A DNA stretch of 27,369 nt, taken from the IMG/VR virus record IMGVR_UViG_3300033273_000210, positions 1 to 27,369 of that record. One strand, given 5' to 3'. The notes beneath the pieces were generated by a model. The model was not told the origin of the DNA. It did not search any database and saw only the letters and a list, made by a program, of their open reading frames with translations. The translations under genes were made by a program, and so were the position numbers. The stretch comes from a virus. Below are positions 14,507-21,976 of the stretch, piece by piece; within the stretch, counting starts at the first letter, position 1; each line of letters starts with the position of its first letter.

Positions 14507-15401
14507 TAACAAAACTCATAAGCGAATGGACCTCAAGTCCTTCGCTGATTTTGAGAAGCTGCTTTTCGAACTTTCACAAATTCCACGTGAAAATAAAAAA
14601 TCAGCACAGTTGATATCACCTGCAACATATATAGAAAATACAACCCGCGCTAATAATAACGTAATCGATTGGGGTGGCTGGTGTGCAGTCGACGTTGACG
14701 ACCACGAATTCAAAGGAGACTTAAAACATGAGTTGGATGTACTGGCTGGTGATTGGCACTACGTTTGTTATTCTACTGCAAGTAGTCGGAGCGATTCGCC
14801 AAAATTTAGGCTTGTATTTCCACTTAGACGAAGAGTTAGAAAAGAAGATATCAAAGCATTCTGGTTCGGACTCCAATCAAAACTTGGAAACATTGGAGAT
14901 CGCCAAACTAAAGACCTATCAAGAATGTATTATATCCCTGGTCAATATCACGACGCTGACAACTTTATTTTTACTGGTGGTGGCGTACAATCTATTGATC
15001 CGTATGCCTTGATGCAGGAATTCCCTTACACTGAAAAGCGTGAGGGTAATAACTTCTTTGATCGTCTACCTGAAGAAGTTCAAAAGCAAATCATTGAACA
15101 TCGTAAGTCTAAACTAGATAACACTAACTATAGTTGGAACTCATATCATGACTGTCCGTTCTTTCCGAAACACCTTGAAGCGGAGTATCGTTCTATTACT
15201 GGTACTGGCTGGTATCACACAATGTATCGAATTATGGTTTCTGTGGCTGCAAACGCCGTAAGAAAGCAATACCCTATTACTGCTGCAGAGATCTCACAGA
15301 TGTGTAAGCAGCTTGATGCCGAGACCGGTAACTGGTACTCTAACCGTCCACTTGATAAAGAAGCTGATCGTGCACTTGAATTTGTTTACAAAAATATGTA
15401 A
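14457..15401 (+). CDS. Primase-like protein with VirE_N/AEP-type domain
   Basis: A 314-residue protein. LTLFKSIFDNKTHKRMDL near the N-terminus is the usual opening of VirE_N (BT4734-like) proteins, which belong to the archaeo-eukaryotic primase superfamily. Then come WGGWCAVDVDDH (candidate metal site), YSTASSRSDSPKFRLVFPL and DLSRMYYIPG, matching the core strands of that fold. The C-terminal helical part (about 220-314) may be a PriCT-like region; no helicase domain is fused. It could prime replication or act as another nucleotidyltransferase. ATG 14457 overlaps the MazG-like gene by 50 bases. No DnaG/gp61-type primase is in the window. Fold assignment is from memory. Confidence 0.6.
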   Translation: MTETTGISLTLFKSIFDNKTHKRMDLKSFADFEKLLFELSQIPRENKKSAQLISPATYIENTTRANNNVIDWGGWCAVDVDDHEFKGDLKHELDVLAGDWHYVCYSTASSRSDSPKFRLVFPLRRRVRKEDIKAFWFGLQSKLGNIGDRQTKDLSRMYYIPGQYHDADNFIFTGGGVQSIDPYALMQEFPYTEKREGNNFFDRLPEEVQKQIIEHRKSKLDNTNYSWNSYHDCPFFPKHLEAEYRSITGTGWYHTMYRIMVSVAANAVRKQYPITAAEISQMCKQLDAETGNWYSNRPLDKEADRALEFVYKNM

Positions 15402-15408
15402 AAAAGTG

Positions 15409-15437
15409 TGTACATTTCCAGAAATCTTTGATAGAAT
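15409..15437 (+). promoter_or_regulatory. Sigma70-like promoter, TGTGTACATTT class
   Basis: TGTACA (15409-15414), 17-base spacer, TAGAAT (15432-15437). The 11-base block TGTGTACATTT (15407-15417) recurs exactly at 26171 and 27137. The leader then runs to a GAGAGA ribosome site and ATG 15473. Confidence 0.65.
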
Positions 15438-15472
15438 GGCTTTACTGTTCATTAAATGAGAGAGACTATATT

Positions 15473-16147
15473 ATGGGATTACTTGAAGAATTTGGTGTCG
15501 TAACAATTCCTCACGATACAATTGAAACACTTGGTCAAAATACCTTTAACTTAGATGGTGAATATACACCTCTTATTGAAGGTATTCGTTTTATTATGCC
15601 TAAAGTAAAACAAATGTATAAAGATGAAATACTTGCCGGCTTCAGACGTTTTAAACGTAAAGATGCTGTCGAATATTTTGATTCACTTCCTACATCACAA
15701 AGATCTGTGGAGCTTTCAAAGCAAATGGGTGATTCGATAAACAATTTATTCGAAGAGCTTTTAGAAGAATCCGGAATTACGCTATTAGTAGATCAAGGCG
15801 ATGGTTTTGACTGGGCATATGAAAACAAACGTAAAACATTAATTGAAGACAAAAATGCAATGTCTCAAGATCTTAATAATCGTGCTTGGGTTGGTAATTC
15901 TAATTCAGGAGCAAAAGTAAGTATGCATCTTCTTAAAAGATTTCAATTAAATGAAAAGTATGAGTTAACTGGTGCACATGTTTCACTTGTTAATTTAGAT
16001 GATACCACACAAAAATGGAAATCACCCAGTGCTGGTGCTAGAAGTACTTTATCATTTACAAAAGAAGATATTTATGGTATAATAACTGTTTTTGGTAGTT
16101 GGGAACCTAAAACCAAAAACATTTTTCCACGTTGGGAGGAACTATAA
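15473..16147 (+). CDS. AT-rich orphan protein, unknown function
   Basis: A 224-residue protein with no recognised motif. The N-terminal half is charged and helical (PKVKQMYKDEILAGFRRFKR, then ELSKQMGDSINNLFEELLEE); the C-terminal half (about 140-224) looks strand-rich, with an SGAKVSMHLLKRFQL segment. ATG 15473 is chosen over TTG 15428 because the promoter and a GAGAGA ribosome site lie between them. Codon use favours A/T endings more than nearby replication genes. It is coupled by TAATG to the next gene, and the pair forms a possible two-gene unit behind its own promoter. Confidence 0.65.
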   Translation: MGLLEEFGVVTIPHDTIETLGQNTFNLDGEYTPLIEGIRFIMPKVKQMYKDEILAGFRRFKRKDAVEYFDSLPTSQRSVELSKQMGDSINNLFEELLEESGITLLVDQGDGFDWAYENKRKTLIEDKNAMSQDLNNRAWVGNSNSGAKVSMHLLKRFQLNEKYELTGAHVSLVNLDDTTQKWKSPSAGARSTLSFTKEDIYGIITVFGSWEPKTKNIFPRWEEL

Positions 16148-16437
16148 TGGCTATTACAAATGCTGATATTACTCGTACTATCCAGCAGCAAATACTAAAT
16201 TTTTTATTAACTAAACCTAATGGTTATATTATAACTAGTGGTAATTTAATTACAGATTTAGGACTAAACACAGAAGATAGAATGTATGATGATTTTGTTT
16301 TTAGAGCATTATCAAATATTAAATGCGATAATCTTTTAGCTGAAATTGGTAAAAAACTTACTCGAATAGGATATAAATCTAAGTTTAGTCGAAATGGTAA
16401 AAGACCAACCGCACTGTATAAATTAGAGGCATTATAA
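16147..16437 (+). CDS. Small protein with possible winged-helix fold
   Basis: A 96-residue basic protein. TRTIQQQILNFLLTKPNGYI, a loop, then LITDLGLNTEDRMYDDFVFRALSNI and a terminal strand pair ending RPTALYKLEAL resembles a helix-turn-helix with a beta wing, as in small DNA-binding regulators. This is a pattern impression only. GGAGG at 16135-16139 lies seven bases before the start. AT-rich like its upstream partner. Coupled to both neighbours by TAATG junctions. Confidence 0.55.
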   Translation: MAITNADITRTIQQQILNFLLTKPNGYIITSGNLITDLGLNTEDRMYDDFVFRALSNIKCDNLLAEIGKKLTRIGYKSKFSRNGKRPTALYKLEAL

Positions 16438-16805
16438 TGCGTGAATCAATTAAAGTCCTGCAAGAATGTGCAGAGATTCAAGACAAAAAGTCTCGAGACT
16501 ATCAGAATGAAAAGTCTCGTATTTGCCAAGCAGATTACTATCCGCGTGGCATTTTGTCAATTATGGAACTGATCAATACTAAGACAATCCGTCTGTGGTC
16601 AGTACTCGAAGCTATGGAGAATGATCCAGACTATGCACCAAACTTTGAATCAATCGAAGATTCGCTTAAAGATCTAATCAACTATTCTTCGTTTGCTGTT
16701 GCGTATTCTCGTGGTAAGATCGATGGCCAAAGCCCAGATCGTGATTTCCTCAATCGTAAAAAGCCATCAACTGTGAAAGAGATCCGTGATGCTGAAGGTC
16801 AATGA
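16437..16805 (+). CDS. DUF1599-like protein (nucleotide modification-associated domain 1)
   Basis: A 122-residue helical protein. KKSRDYQNEKSRI near 17-29, the long helix around TIRLWSVLEAMEN and ESIEDSLKDLINYSSFAVAY at about 71-90 follow the DUF1599 pattern (K-kDY..., kt-RL..., e-i-DsLkDliNY). The family is often found next to thymidylate synthase-type genes in phages that alter their bases, and it lies directly before a gp42-type dCMP hydroxymethylase here. Its biochemical role is not established; binding of a modified nucleotide is a guess. Confidence 0.65.
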   Translation: MRESIKVLQECAEIQDKKSRDYQNEKSRICQADYYPRGILSIMELINTKTIRLWSVLEAMENDPDYAPNFESIEDSLKDLINYSSFAVAYSRGKIDGQSPDRDFLNRKKPSTVKEIRDAEGQ

Positions 16806-17475
16806 TATCCGTGCCGACTTTATTGATAAGTTGGCTGCAGAAGAATTTACTATTGATAAGACTGGTCAAAAGACTATTGAGATCATCGGTGCATCGTTTC
16901 ATGCAGATGAACCTGCTATCTTTGGCGAAGTGAATCAAGAGTATGTATGTGCAGAGATTGAGTGGTATCTAAGCGGATCTACGAATATTCATGACATTTA
17001 TTGTGGCACACGTGAACCTCCACAAGCATGGAAACATTGTTCAGATGAGTGGGGTAATATTAATTCTAACTATGGCTATCTCATCTTTGATCCATTATAT
17101 CATGGACAATATGAAATGGCGTTACAAGAATTGATAAATAATCCTGATGGCCGAAGAGCTTCAATGATCTATACTCGACCATCCATCTGGATCGAATACT
17201 CAGAAAATGGTAAAAATGATTTTATCTGCACAAACTCAGTCACCTATTATATCCGAGACAACTATCTCCATGCCGTAGTACAAATGCGTTCTAATGACGT
17301 AGTCTTTGGTTATAAGAACGATTATGCATGGCAACGATTTGTATTAAATAGACTGGCAGACGATATTAATGTTTCTGCAGAAAACATGTTTGAAGAAGAT
17401 ATTCGTCCAGGTAATATTGTATGGCAAGTTCAGAACTTGCATGTATATGAACGACATTTCCACTTGGTGAAATAA
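16789..17475 (+). CDS. 42: gp42-type deoxycytidylate 5-hydroxymethyltransferase
   Basis: Thymidylate-synthase-fold enzyme that converts dCMP and methylene-tetrahydrofolate to 5-hydroxymethyl-dCMP. DKTGQKTIEIIGASFHADEP (23-42), INSNYGY, MIYTRPSIW, DFICTNSV with catalytic Cys147 and MRSNDVVFGYKNDYAWQ (166-182) track T4 gp42 closely. Asp178 occupies the position where dTMP synthases have the dUMP-selecting Asn (T4 gp42 Asp179), so dCMP should be the substrate. Length is 228 residues (T4 246; about 20 fewer at the C-terminus). ThyX at 25081 makes dTMP separately. ATG 16789 overlaps the previous gene; GTG 16786 is an alternative. Confidence 0.9.
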   Translation: MLKVNDIRADFIDKLAAEEFTIDKTGQKTIEIIGASFHADEPAIFGEVNQEYVCAEIEWYLSGSTNIHDIYCGTREPPQAWKHCSDEWGNINSNYGYLIFDPLYHGQYEMALQELINNPDGRRASMIYTRPSIWIEYSENGKNDFICTNSVTYYIRDNYLHAVVQMRSNDVVFGYKNDYAWQRFVLNRLADDINVSAENMFEEDIRPGNIVWQVQNLHVYERHFHLVK

Positions 17476-17909
17476 TGAAAGTTTGTATTGGTCCATATAA
17501 AGAAGAAGGTCCTCGTAAAGAGGAAATTCACATCCATGATTACGATACTTGGAGTATGGACCATACACTTGCACTTATCGCTTTACCGATGCTGAAGCAA
17601 CTCAAAGAAACAAAGCATGGTGTTCCATCATGTATTGAATATGAGGATATGCCATTACATCTTCAATTCATTGAAAAGCAATATAGTCAAACTTACGAAT
17701 TATTTCCAGAAGATGATATGTGGGAACCAGAATTTGAAAGACAAGCAAAGGTTTGGGATTGGATCATGGACGAAATGATCTGGGCAATGGACCAGCTTGC
17801 TAATGAAGATAAAGTAGATCCAGAAACCTGGTATTCAAGAGAATTTAATGATCGCATGAGTAATGCGCTAAAATTATTTGGAAAGTATTATAGATCGTTA
17901 TGGGATTAA
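17475..17909 (+). CDS. Conserved-type phage protein, unknown function
   Basis: A 144-residue acidic, Trp-rich protein. HIHDYDTWSMDHTLALIALPMLKQLKETKHG is split over residues 19-48 and WDWIMDEMIWAMDQL lies near 94-108; the end is LFGKYYRSLWD. From memory the 'DyDtWSmDhTLA-i-lPML-qLK-tkhG' pattern is very common in phages of many hosts, often near nucleotide genes, without an assigned role. The His/Asp cluster in the first 31 residues could bind metal. TAATG coupling to gp42 and overlap with dCMP deaminase suggest a part in nucleotide metabolism. Confidence 0.75.
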   Translation: MKVCIGPYKEEGPRKEEIHIHDYDTWSMDHTLALIALPMLKQLKETKHGVPSCIEYEDMPLHLQFIEKQYSQTYELFPEDDMWEPEFERQAKVWDWIMDEMIWAMDQLANEDKVDPETWYSREFNDRMSNALKLFGKYYRSLWD

Positions 17910-18340
17910 AGTGGGATCAGAGATATTTAAAACTTGCTGAAGAAGTAGCGAGTTGGTCGAAAGACCCGTCACGGAAAATAGGTGCCGTGGCTGTAGGAGC
18001 CAAAGGTCAGGTTCTGGCCCAAGGCTTTAACGGATTTCCTCGAGGGATTGACGATAGTATAGAACGCTACAATGATCGTGAGAGGAAATATGAGCTGGTA
18101 GTTCACGCTGAGATGAATGTCATTTATAATGCAACATATAGTGGTGTATCTTTAGACGGTGCAGACTTATATGTGACGGGACTACCGGTATGTTCTGAAT
18201 GTGCCAAAGGAATTGTACAAGTCGGTATCAAACGTGTTATAATGAGAGATATGGAAATACCTGAATCTTGGTTAGCCTCATGGCATAAAACACAGGAGAT
18301 ATTCAATGAAGCCAAAATATTATTCGAGTTCATTAAGTAA
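17900..18340 (+). CDS. cd: Deoxycytidylate (dCMP) deaminase
   Basis: Zinc enzyme converting dCMP to dUMP, the substrate for dTMP synthesis. HAE at 69-71 and PVCSEC at 96-101 form the zinc and catalytic site. SKDPSRKIGAVAV and NGFPRGIDD are typical of the dCMP deaminase branch. Length is 146 residues; T4 Cd is longer (193). It shares dCMP with the hydroxymethylase two genes upstream, so both branches of the dCMP pool are encoded together. Confidence 0.93.
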   Translation: MGLKWDQRYLKLAEEVASWSKDPSRKIGAVAVGAKGQVLAQGFNGFPRGIDDSIERYNDRERKYELVVHAEMNVIYNATYSGVSLDGADLYVTGLPVCSECAKGIVQVGIKRVIMRDMEIPESWLASWHKTQEIFNEAKILFEFIK

Positions 18341-18476
18341 ACTTTTTACAAAAGGAGATATAACTACAAAAAATCCCAAAACAGTTGAAGAGCTTGTTGT
18401 ACAGATAGAGGAACTATCAGAGCGTATCAAGCAACTTGAAATTGAACAAGCGTATAATCAACGGGAGGCTTCTTAA
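18306..18476 (+). CDS. 56-residue coiled-coil micro-protein
   Basis: Starts 35 bases before the end of the deaminase gene with CAGGAGA at 18293-18299 as ribosome site. The first 25 residues are basic and polar (MKPKYYSSSLSKLFTKGDIT); the rest, VEELVVQIEELSERIKQLEI, is a clear heptad coiled coil that could dimerise. Function unknown. A strong terminator begins four bases after its stop, so it is the last gene of the gp43-to-deaminase run. Confidence 0.6.
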   Translation: MKPKYYSSSLSKLFTKGDITTKNPKTVEELVVQIEELSERIKQLEIEQAYNQREAS

Positions 18477-18479
18477 TTT

Positions 18480-18505
18480 AGGCCGGGCGAAAGCCCGGCT
18501 TTTCT
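18480..18505 (+). terminator. Strong rho-independent terminator with GAAA loop
   Basis: GCCGGGC (18482-18488) pairs with GCCCGGC (18493-18499) around a GNRA-type GAAA loop, followed by TTTTCT. It is the most GC-rich stem of the window and a clean boundary between the nucleotide genes and the 18519 cassette. Confidence 0.88.
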
Positions 18506-18518
18506 ACTTGAGATCTAT

Positions 18519-19484
18519 ATGATGAATGTAATTACAAATCCTATTTCAAATATTCCCGTCAATCCAAAATCACACGTCCATGGTTGGTCACAGGTATGGA
18601 GAGACCAACTCAATGCATCTATTAATCACAAGTGTACACCAGATACCCTCAGAAGTAATATTCTGTATATCGATCATGGTGCAAACTTTGGTGGTACACT
18701 AAATCTATTCGGTGGTGCTACAAAAGAAGTATACGATAGAATTAATCTAGTATGTTCACACTCTTATGTTGTATCATTAGATTGGGACATGCCAGACTAT
18801 GGGGCAATGCTCAAGAAAAGGATCGGAGCAAAAACAACTTATGAAGGGATAACTGAACAATGGTGTGATCAGGTATCTCAGAGATGTAAACACATCTCAT
18901 CTTTAAAACAACAGGATTTAAATTATGACAACATCATTGTGGGAGATTCTCATACTATCGCTTTTAGTGATAGCACTGATCGGGTGTATCGTAACGATGG
19001 TAAGACTTTGTATGGTGCAATCAAGTCGGGGCTTGGACAACTCCTCAGAGAGACTACTCCGAGCGGTCGAGTCACTTTATGCTTTGGTTCTATTGACATT
19101 AGGCATCATGTATTACGACACGATAACTTTGACATTAAAGACTTTGTTAGGCAATATGTAGAACAGGGAAATGATTTGGCAGAGGATGTATGGTATTGTG
19201 CACCGGTTCCAGTCGAATATGAAGATCGTAAGATTCCTAAATCAGGGTTCTACAAAGGTACACCGTTCTATGGATCAGCAACTGATCGTCGTGATATCAC
19301 AATGCACTTTCTAGACGAGTTATACATACAATCGAACGATAAAGTTGTTCAACCACCAGATGACTGGTATACAATGGATGGCAAATCATATGCCAATACT
19401 TACATGGAATTTGGATCAAGCTTTCATATAGCACCTCCATTTTACCGTAGAAACGATTGGGGAGTATCACCACTTGGCGCATAA
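18519..19484 (+). CDS. SGNH/GDSL-hydrolase-like protein
   Basis: A 321-residue protein. GDSH at 142-145, preceded by a hydrophobic strand (YDNIIV), is block I of SGNH hydrolases with the candidate nucleophile Ser144. CFGSIDIRHHVLR (188-200) resembles the 'FGeIDcR-H' block of one SGNH branch often found beside carbohydrate genes. The N-terminal 130 residues (LYIDHGANFGGTLNLFGGA) are a separate domain I do not recognise. It may act on an ester or acyl group, substrate unknown. First gene of a four-gene overlapping cassette. The ribosome site is weak (GAGA); ATG 18522 is an alternative. Confidence 0.55.
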   Translation: MMNVITNPISNIPVNPKSHVHGWSQVWRDQLNASINHKCTPDTLRSNILYIDHGANFGGTLNLFGGATKEVYDRINLVCSHSYVVSLDWDMPDYGAMLKKRIGAKTTYEGITEQWCDQVSQRCKHISSLKQQDLNYDNIIVGDSHTIAFSDSTDRVYRNDGKTLYGAIKSGLGQLLRETTPSGRVTLCFGSIDIRHHVLRHDNFDIKDFVRQYVEQGNDLAEDVWYCAPVPVEYEDRKIPKSGFYKGTPFYGSATDRRDITMHFLDELYIQSNDKVVQPPDDWYTMDGKSYANTYMEFGSSFHIAPPFYRRNDWGVSPLGA

Positions 19485-20361
19485 TAATCATGTAGTTGAT
19501 GGAATTAATAAAGATGTTGGACCATTATATACAGTTGACGATGCAAGATCTTACTATTTTGATCTTGCTAAAGATTGGACTGATCCTTACGGTGAACCTG
19601 TTGTTACCACTCATGATGGCGTTAGGGTTGTCCGGGATGATTACTTGGTTGGTTCTAAGGTACGCGGGGGTGACTGTCTCATTTCCTCGCTCCCTGATCA
19701 TATTGATACCATTGTTTATGTTCAACCTCGTACTGGTCTTGCTGGTGTTTCTATTCTAGATGTAGCAAAACGTTACAATAAAAAAGTAATGTTGTTTATG
19801 CCGTCATCTAAAAAGATCTCACATCATCAGGCCTGTTGTATTGAACGTGGGTGTGACTATTCATTCCATCGTATTGCAGCAATGCCTAATCTTAATTTGA
19901 TTGCAAAGAAATGGGCAGATGAAAGACCGAATGCTTTCTTTGTTCCATTAGGATTAAAGCATGAACGTGTAACGGCTGGCTTTGTTAAGACTGCATCTCA
20001 GATACCAGAACCTGATGAGGTGTACACCGCCACGTCCACGGGCGTGCTCACACGGGCACTTCAGATTGCTTGGCCAAATGCTAAGTTTACTTCTGTTTGT
20101 GTATCACGAAATATGAAAGCAGGTGAACTGGGTGTTGCAACTCCGATATCAGAACCACTTGCATTTACAGCATCAGAAAAAACTGAGAACCTTCCACCGT
20201 TTCCGAACATCGATACCTACGATGGTAAGGTGTGGAAGTATATACCTAAGAATAGCGATAAGGATATTTTATTCTGGAACGTTGGGAAGGAACCTGAATT
20301 AATAGACGAATCGATTTACGATCGAATAGATTCATACAGAGATTGGAAAAAGAAATGTTAG
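19474..20361 (+). CDS. PLP-dependent enzyme-like protein (fold type II)
   Basis: A 295-residue protein. VVRDDYLVGSKVRGGD at 52-67 resembles the 'vkRDDl-gGnK-RkLe' loop of the ACC deaminase/D-cysteine desulfhydrase branch, which makes Lys62 the candidate PLP lysine. YVQPRTGLAGVSILDVAKRY and KVMLFMPSSKKIS fit the next two strands, and TATSTGVLTRALQIAWP is a Ser/Thr/Gly loop where the PLP phosphate would sit. It could remove or exchange a side group on an amino acid; substrate unknown. TTG start with GGGGAG at 19459-19464 and an 11-base overlap with the SGNH-like gene. No other in-frame start fits. Confidence 0.5.
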   Translation: MAHNNHVVDGINKDVGPLYTVDDARSYYFDLAKDWTDPYGEPVVTTHDGVRVVRDDYLVGSKVRGGDCLISSLPDHIDTIVYVQPRTGLAGVSILDVAKRYNKKVMLFMPSSKKISHHQACCIERGCDYSFHRIAAMPNLNLIAKKWADERPNAFFVPLGLKHERVTAGFVKTASQIPEPDEVYTATSTGVLTRALQIAWPNAKFTSVCVSRNMKAGELGVATPISEPLAFTASEKTENLPPFPNIDTYDGKVWKYIPKNSDKDILFWNVGKEPELIDESIYDRIDSYRDWKKKC

Positions 20362-20957
20362 AAACTTGCTCAGACTTAATGCGCCGTGCGTATGAAACAA
20401 ACTTCATAACAGTCCGTGATGGTAATATCAGTATTGCTCATCATGACCGTGATCATTTTTGGATTACACCAAGTGGTATTCGTAAACCAGATCTACAGCC
20501 GAATATGTGGAAAAAGATTGATAGTAAATCTGGCAAGTCATTACCATACACTGATATCAGTGCTAATCTAACTCCAAGTGGCGAATTACCATTGCATTGG
20601 GGACTACAAAGAGTTTTACCCGAAGATATTGAAACTCGTGTTGTTGTTCACTTACATCCAACGTATATTGTTGCTGCAATGCACCGTGGACTTAAATTAG
20701 AAGAATTAGTAGATCACTTTCCTGAGTTAGGTAGATACACTCGAGTTGCAAAGAGTACTCCAGATGTTCCACCAACGTCAAATGAACTTGGTGCTGCATG
20801 CCATGATAACCTAGGTTTAGGTACTGACGGTAGTTTGAAATTTGATATTGTAGGAATCAAAGGTCATGGTTGTGTTGCTATTGATGAGACACCATGGAGA
20901 GCATACGAACACATTGAACGATTGGAACATATTTCTAAGATTGTATTGGTATCATGA
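20355..20957 (+). CDS. Class II aldolase family protein
   Basis: A 200-residue zinc aldolase or epimerase of the fuculose-phosphate aldolase/AraD family. DGNISI at 22-27 and ITPSG at 37-41 bind the phosphate; SGELPLHWG holds the catalytic Glu77; HLH (99-101) and His171 in KGHGCVAID are the zinc ligands. All key residues are present, so activity is likely. The reaction is retro-aldol cleavage of a sugar phosphate or a related aldol. It is rare in phages and not part of the T4 core. ATG 20355 overlaps the PLP gene stop; TTG 20343 is an alternative. Confidence 0.85.
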   Translation: MLETCSDLMRRAYETNFITVRDGNISIAHHDRDHFWITPSGIRKPDLQPNMWKKIDSKSGKSLPYTDISANLTPSGELPLHWGLQRVLPEDIETRVVVHLHPTYIVAAMHRGLKLEELVDHFPELGRYTRVAKSTPDVPPTSNELGAACHDNLGLGTDGSLKFDIVGIKGHGCVAIDETPWRAYEHIERLEHISKIVLVS

Positions 20958-21976
20958 AGTGGATTAACGAAGAAGCAATTGACATCCTGACAAACTATTA
21001 TTACCCCAGAGCAAAATGGCTGCAGCTAAATTGTAACTGGGGTAAAATTCCTTACGTCGGAGAAGAATCTAATTTAGAAATAAATGACGATTTGATGCAA
21101 AAGATTGATATATATGATTGCTATACACGAAATGCAGCAGGATTCTCAAACGTATTGCAAGACCTCAAGTTCATGACAGATACTCCGAAGAAGCATCACC
21201 ACGATGCCAATCGTCGGCGTATTGTAGAAAGTTATGATACAAAATCGTGGGACCTTAAAACATGGTTCTATGTCTATATGTGTCACCGAGTCACTGGCTC
21301 AGGTGCATCGTTTACCCGAGATCACGGATATCGTAATAATGCAGTGCAGCATTGGGGTAATCTCCGTGATATTAGTGATATGAAAGAACATATGGTTCGA
21401 ACAAAAGAATCAGGTAAACCGCTCTTCACATCTATCGGTAACCAACCACCATCACCTCGTAAGGGTGTTACATGTTTAGACTTTATGACAAATGAACTTG
21501 AACCACTTCTTGATAGACTGATTGATTGGTTGAATCAAGGTGTCAAAAAGACTCACAAACAGGTTGTAGATTATTTAAACAATTACAATATTGAACAAGG
21601 TCACAAGCGTTTTAATTTTGTCTATGCTGCATTCTCGTATGATCTGGGAGACTATCATAAGGATTTAGTTGATGATATGTCTCACGGATATTTTGGTAAT
21701 AATGCAGTGCGATGTATGAAAGTATTATCGAGTGGTTACTCAACCGATGAGTTCATGGATATCCTGTGTGAACGTATGGGTGGAGCACCAAGAGATAATG
21801 AGGATGTGATGTGTGACTTTGTAAGATTTGGTCAGAATTATGTACCACGATCAGATGATACATTTGACCATGTTCCGAGTGACATTACAAACAATTCTGG
21901 TTGGGTATCAGGCTGGGAACAAAGACAAGGCCGACCTACAAATAGTAGTGTACCTTTAGATGAATTCATGGTATAA
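20954..21976 (+). CDS. 340-residue unknown, last gene of the 18.5-22 kb cassette
   Basis: ATGA overlap with the aldolase gene. Mostly helical, with conserved-looking stretches: KKHHHDANRRR at 79-89, WFYVYMCHRVTGSGASFTRD at 104-123 followed by HGYRNNAVQHWG, and YAAFSYDLGDYHKDLVDD later. The TGSG...HGYRNN pattern invites comparison with the amino-acid:DNA transferase and alpha-glutamyl/putrescinyl thymine pyrophosphorylase groups that build hypermodified bases; I recall this only loosely and give it as a lead. The His and Arg cluster suggests nucleic acid or phosphate binding. Its stop lies within the -10 box of the uvsX promoter. Confidence 0.6.
   Translation: MKWINEEAIDILTNYYYPRAKWLQLNCNWGKIPYVGEESNLEINDDLMQKIDIYDCYTRNAAGFSNVLQDLKFMTDTPKKHHHDANRRRIVESYDTKSWDLKTWFYVYMCHRVTGSGASFTRDHGYRNNAVQHWGNLRDISDMKEHMVRTKESGKPLFTSIGNQPPSPRKGVTCLDFMTNELEPLLDRLIDWLNQGVKKTHKQVVDYLNNYNIEQGHKRFNFVYAAFSYDLGDYHKDLVDDMSHGYFGNNAVRCMKVLSSGYSTDEFMDILCERMGGAPRDNEDVMCDFVRFGQNYVPRSDDTFDHVPSDITNNSGWVSGWEQRQGRPTNSSVPLDEFMV

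Noticed and set aside
14728-15012. Hydrophobic 94-residue ORF inside the primase-like gene, with GGAG upstream
   Set aside because: It lies wholly within the conserved core of the primase-like protein in another frame. Shifted Asp/Ile-rich codons readily give false membrane-like frames.
16789-17475. ThyA-type thymidylate synthase
   Set aside because: The Asn that selects dUMP is Asp here and the surrounding blocks match T4 gp42; ThyX is present for dTMP.
18925-19161. 78-residue ORF with two membrane-like segments inside the SGNH-like gene
   Set aside because: Nested in the GDSH and FGSIDIR blocks of the main frame; no separate promoter or coupling, so a shadow frame is the simpler explanation.
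19496-19759. Very hydrophobic 87-residue ORF inside the PLP-like gene
   Set aside because: Overlaps the candidate PLP-lysine region in another frame and has no good ribosome site.
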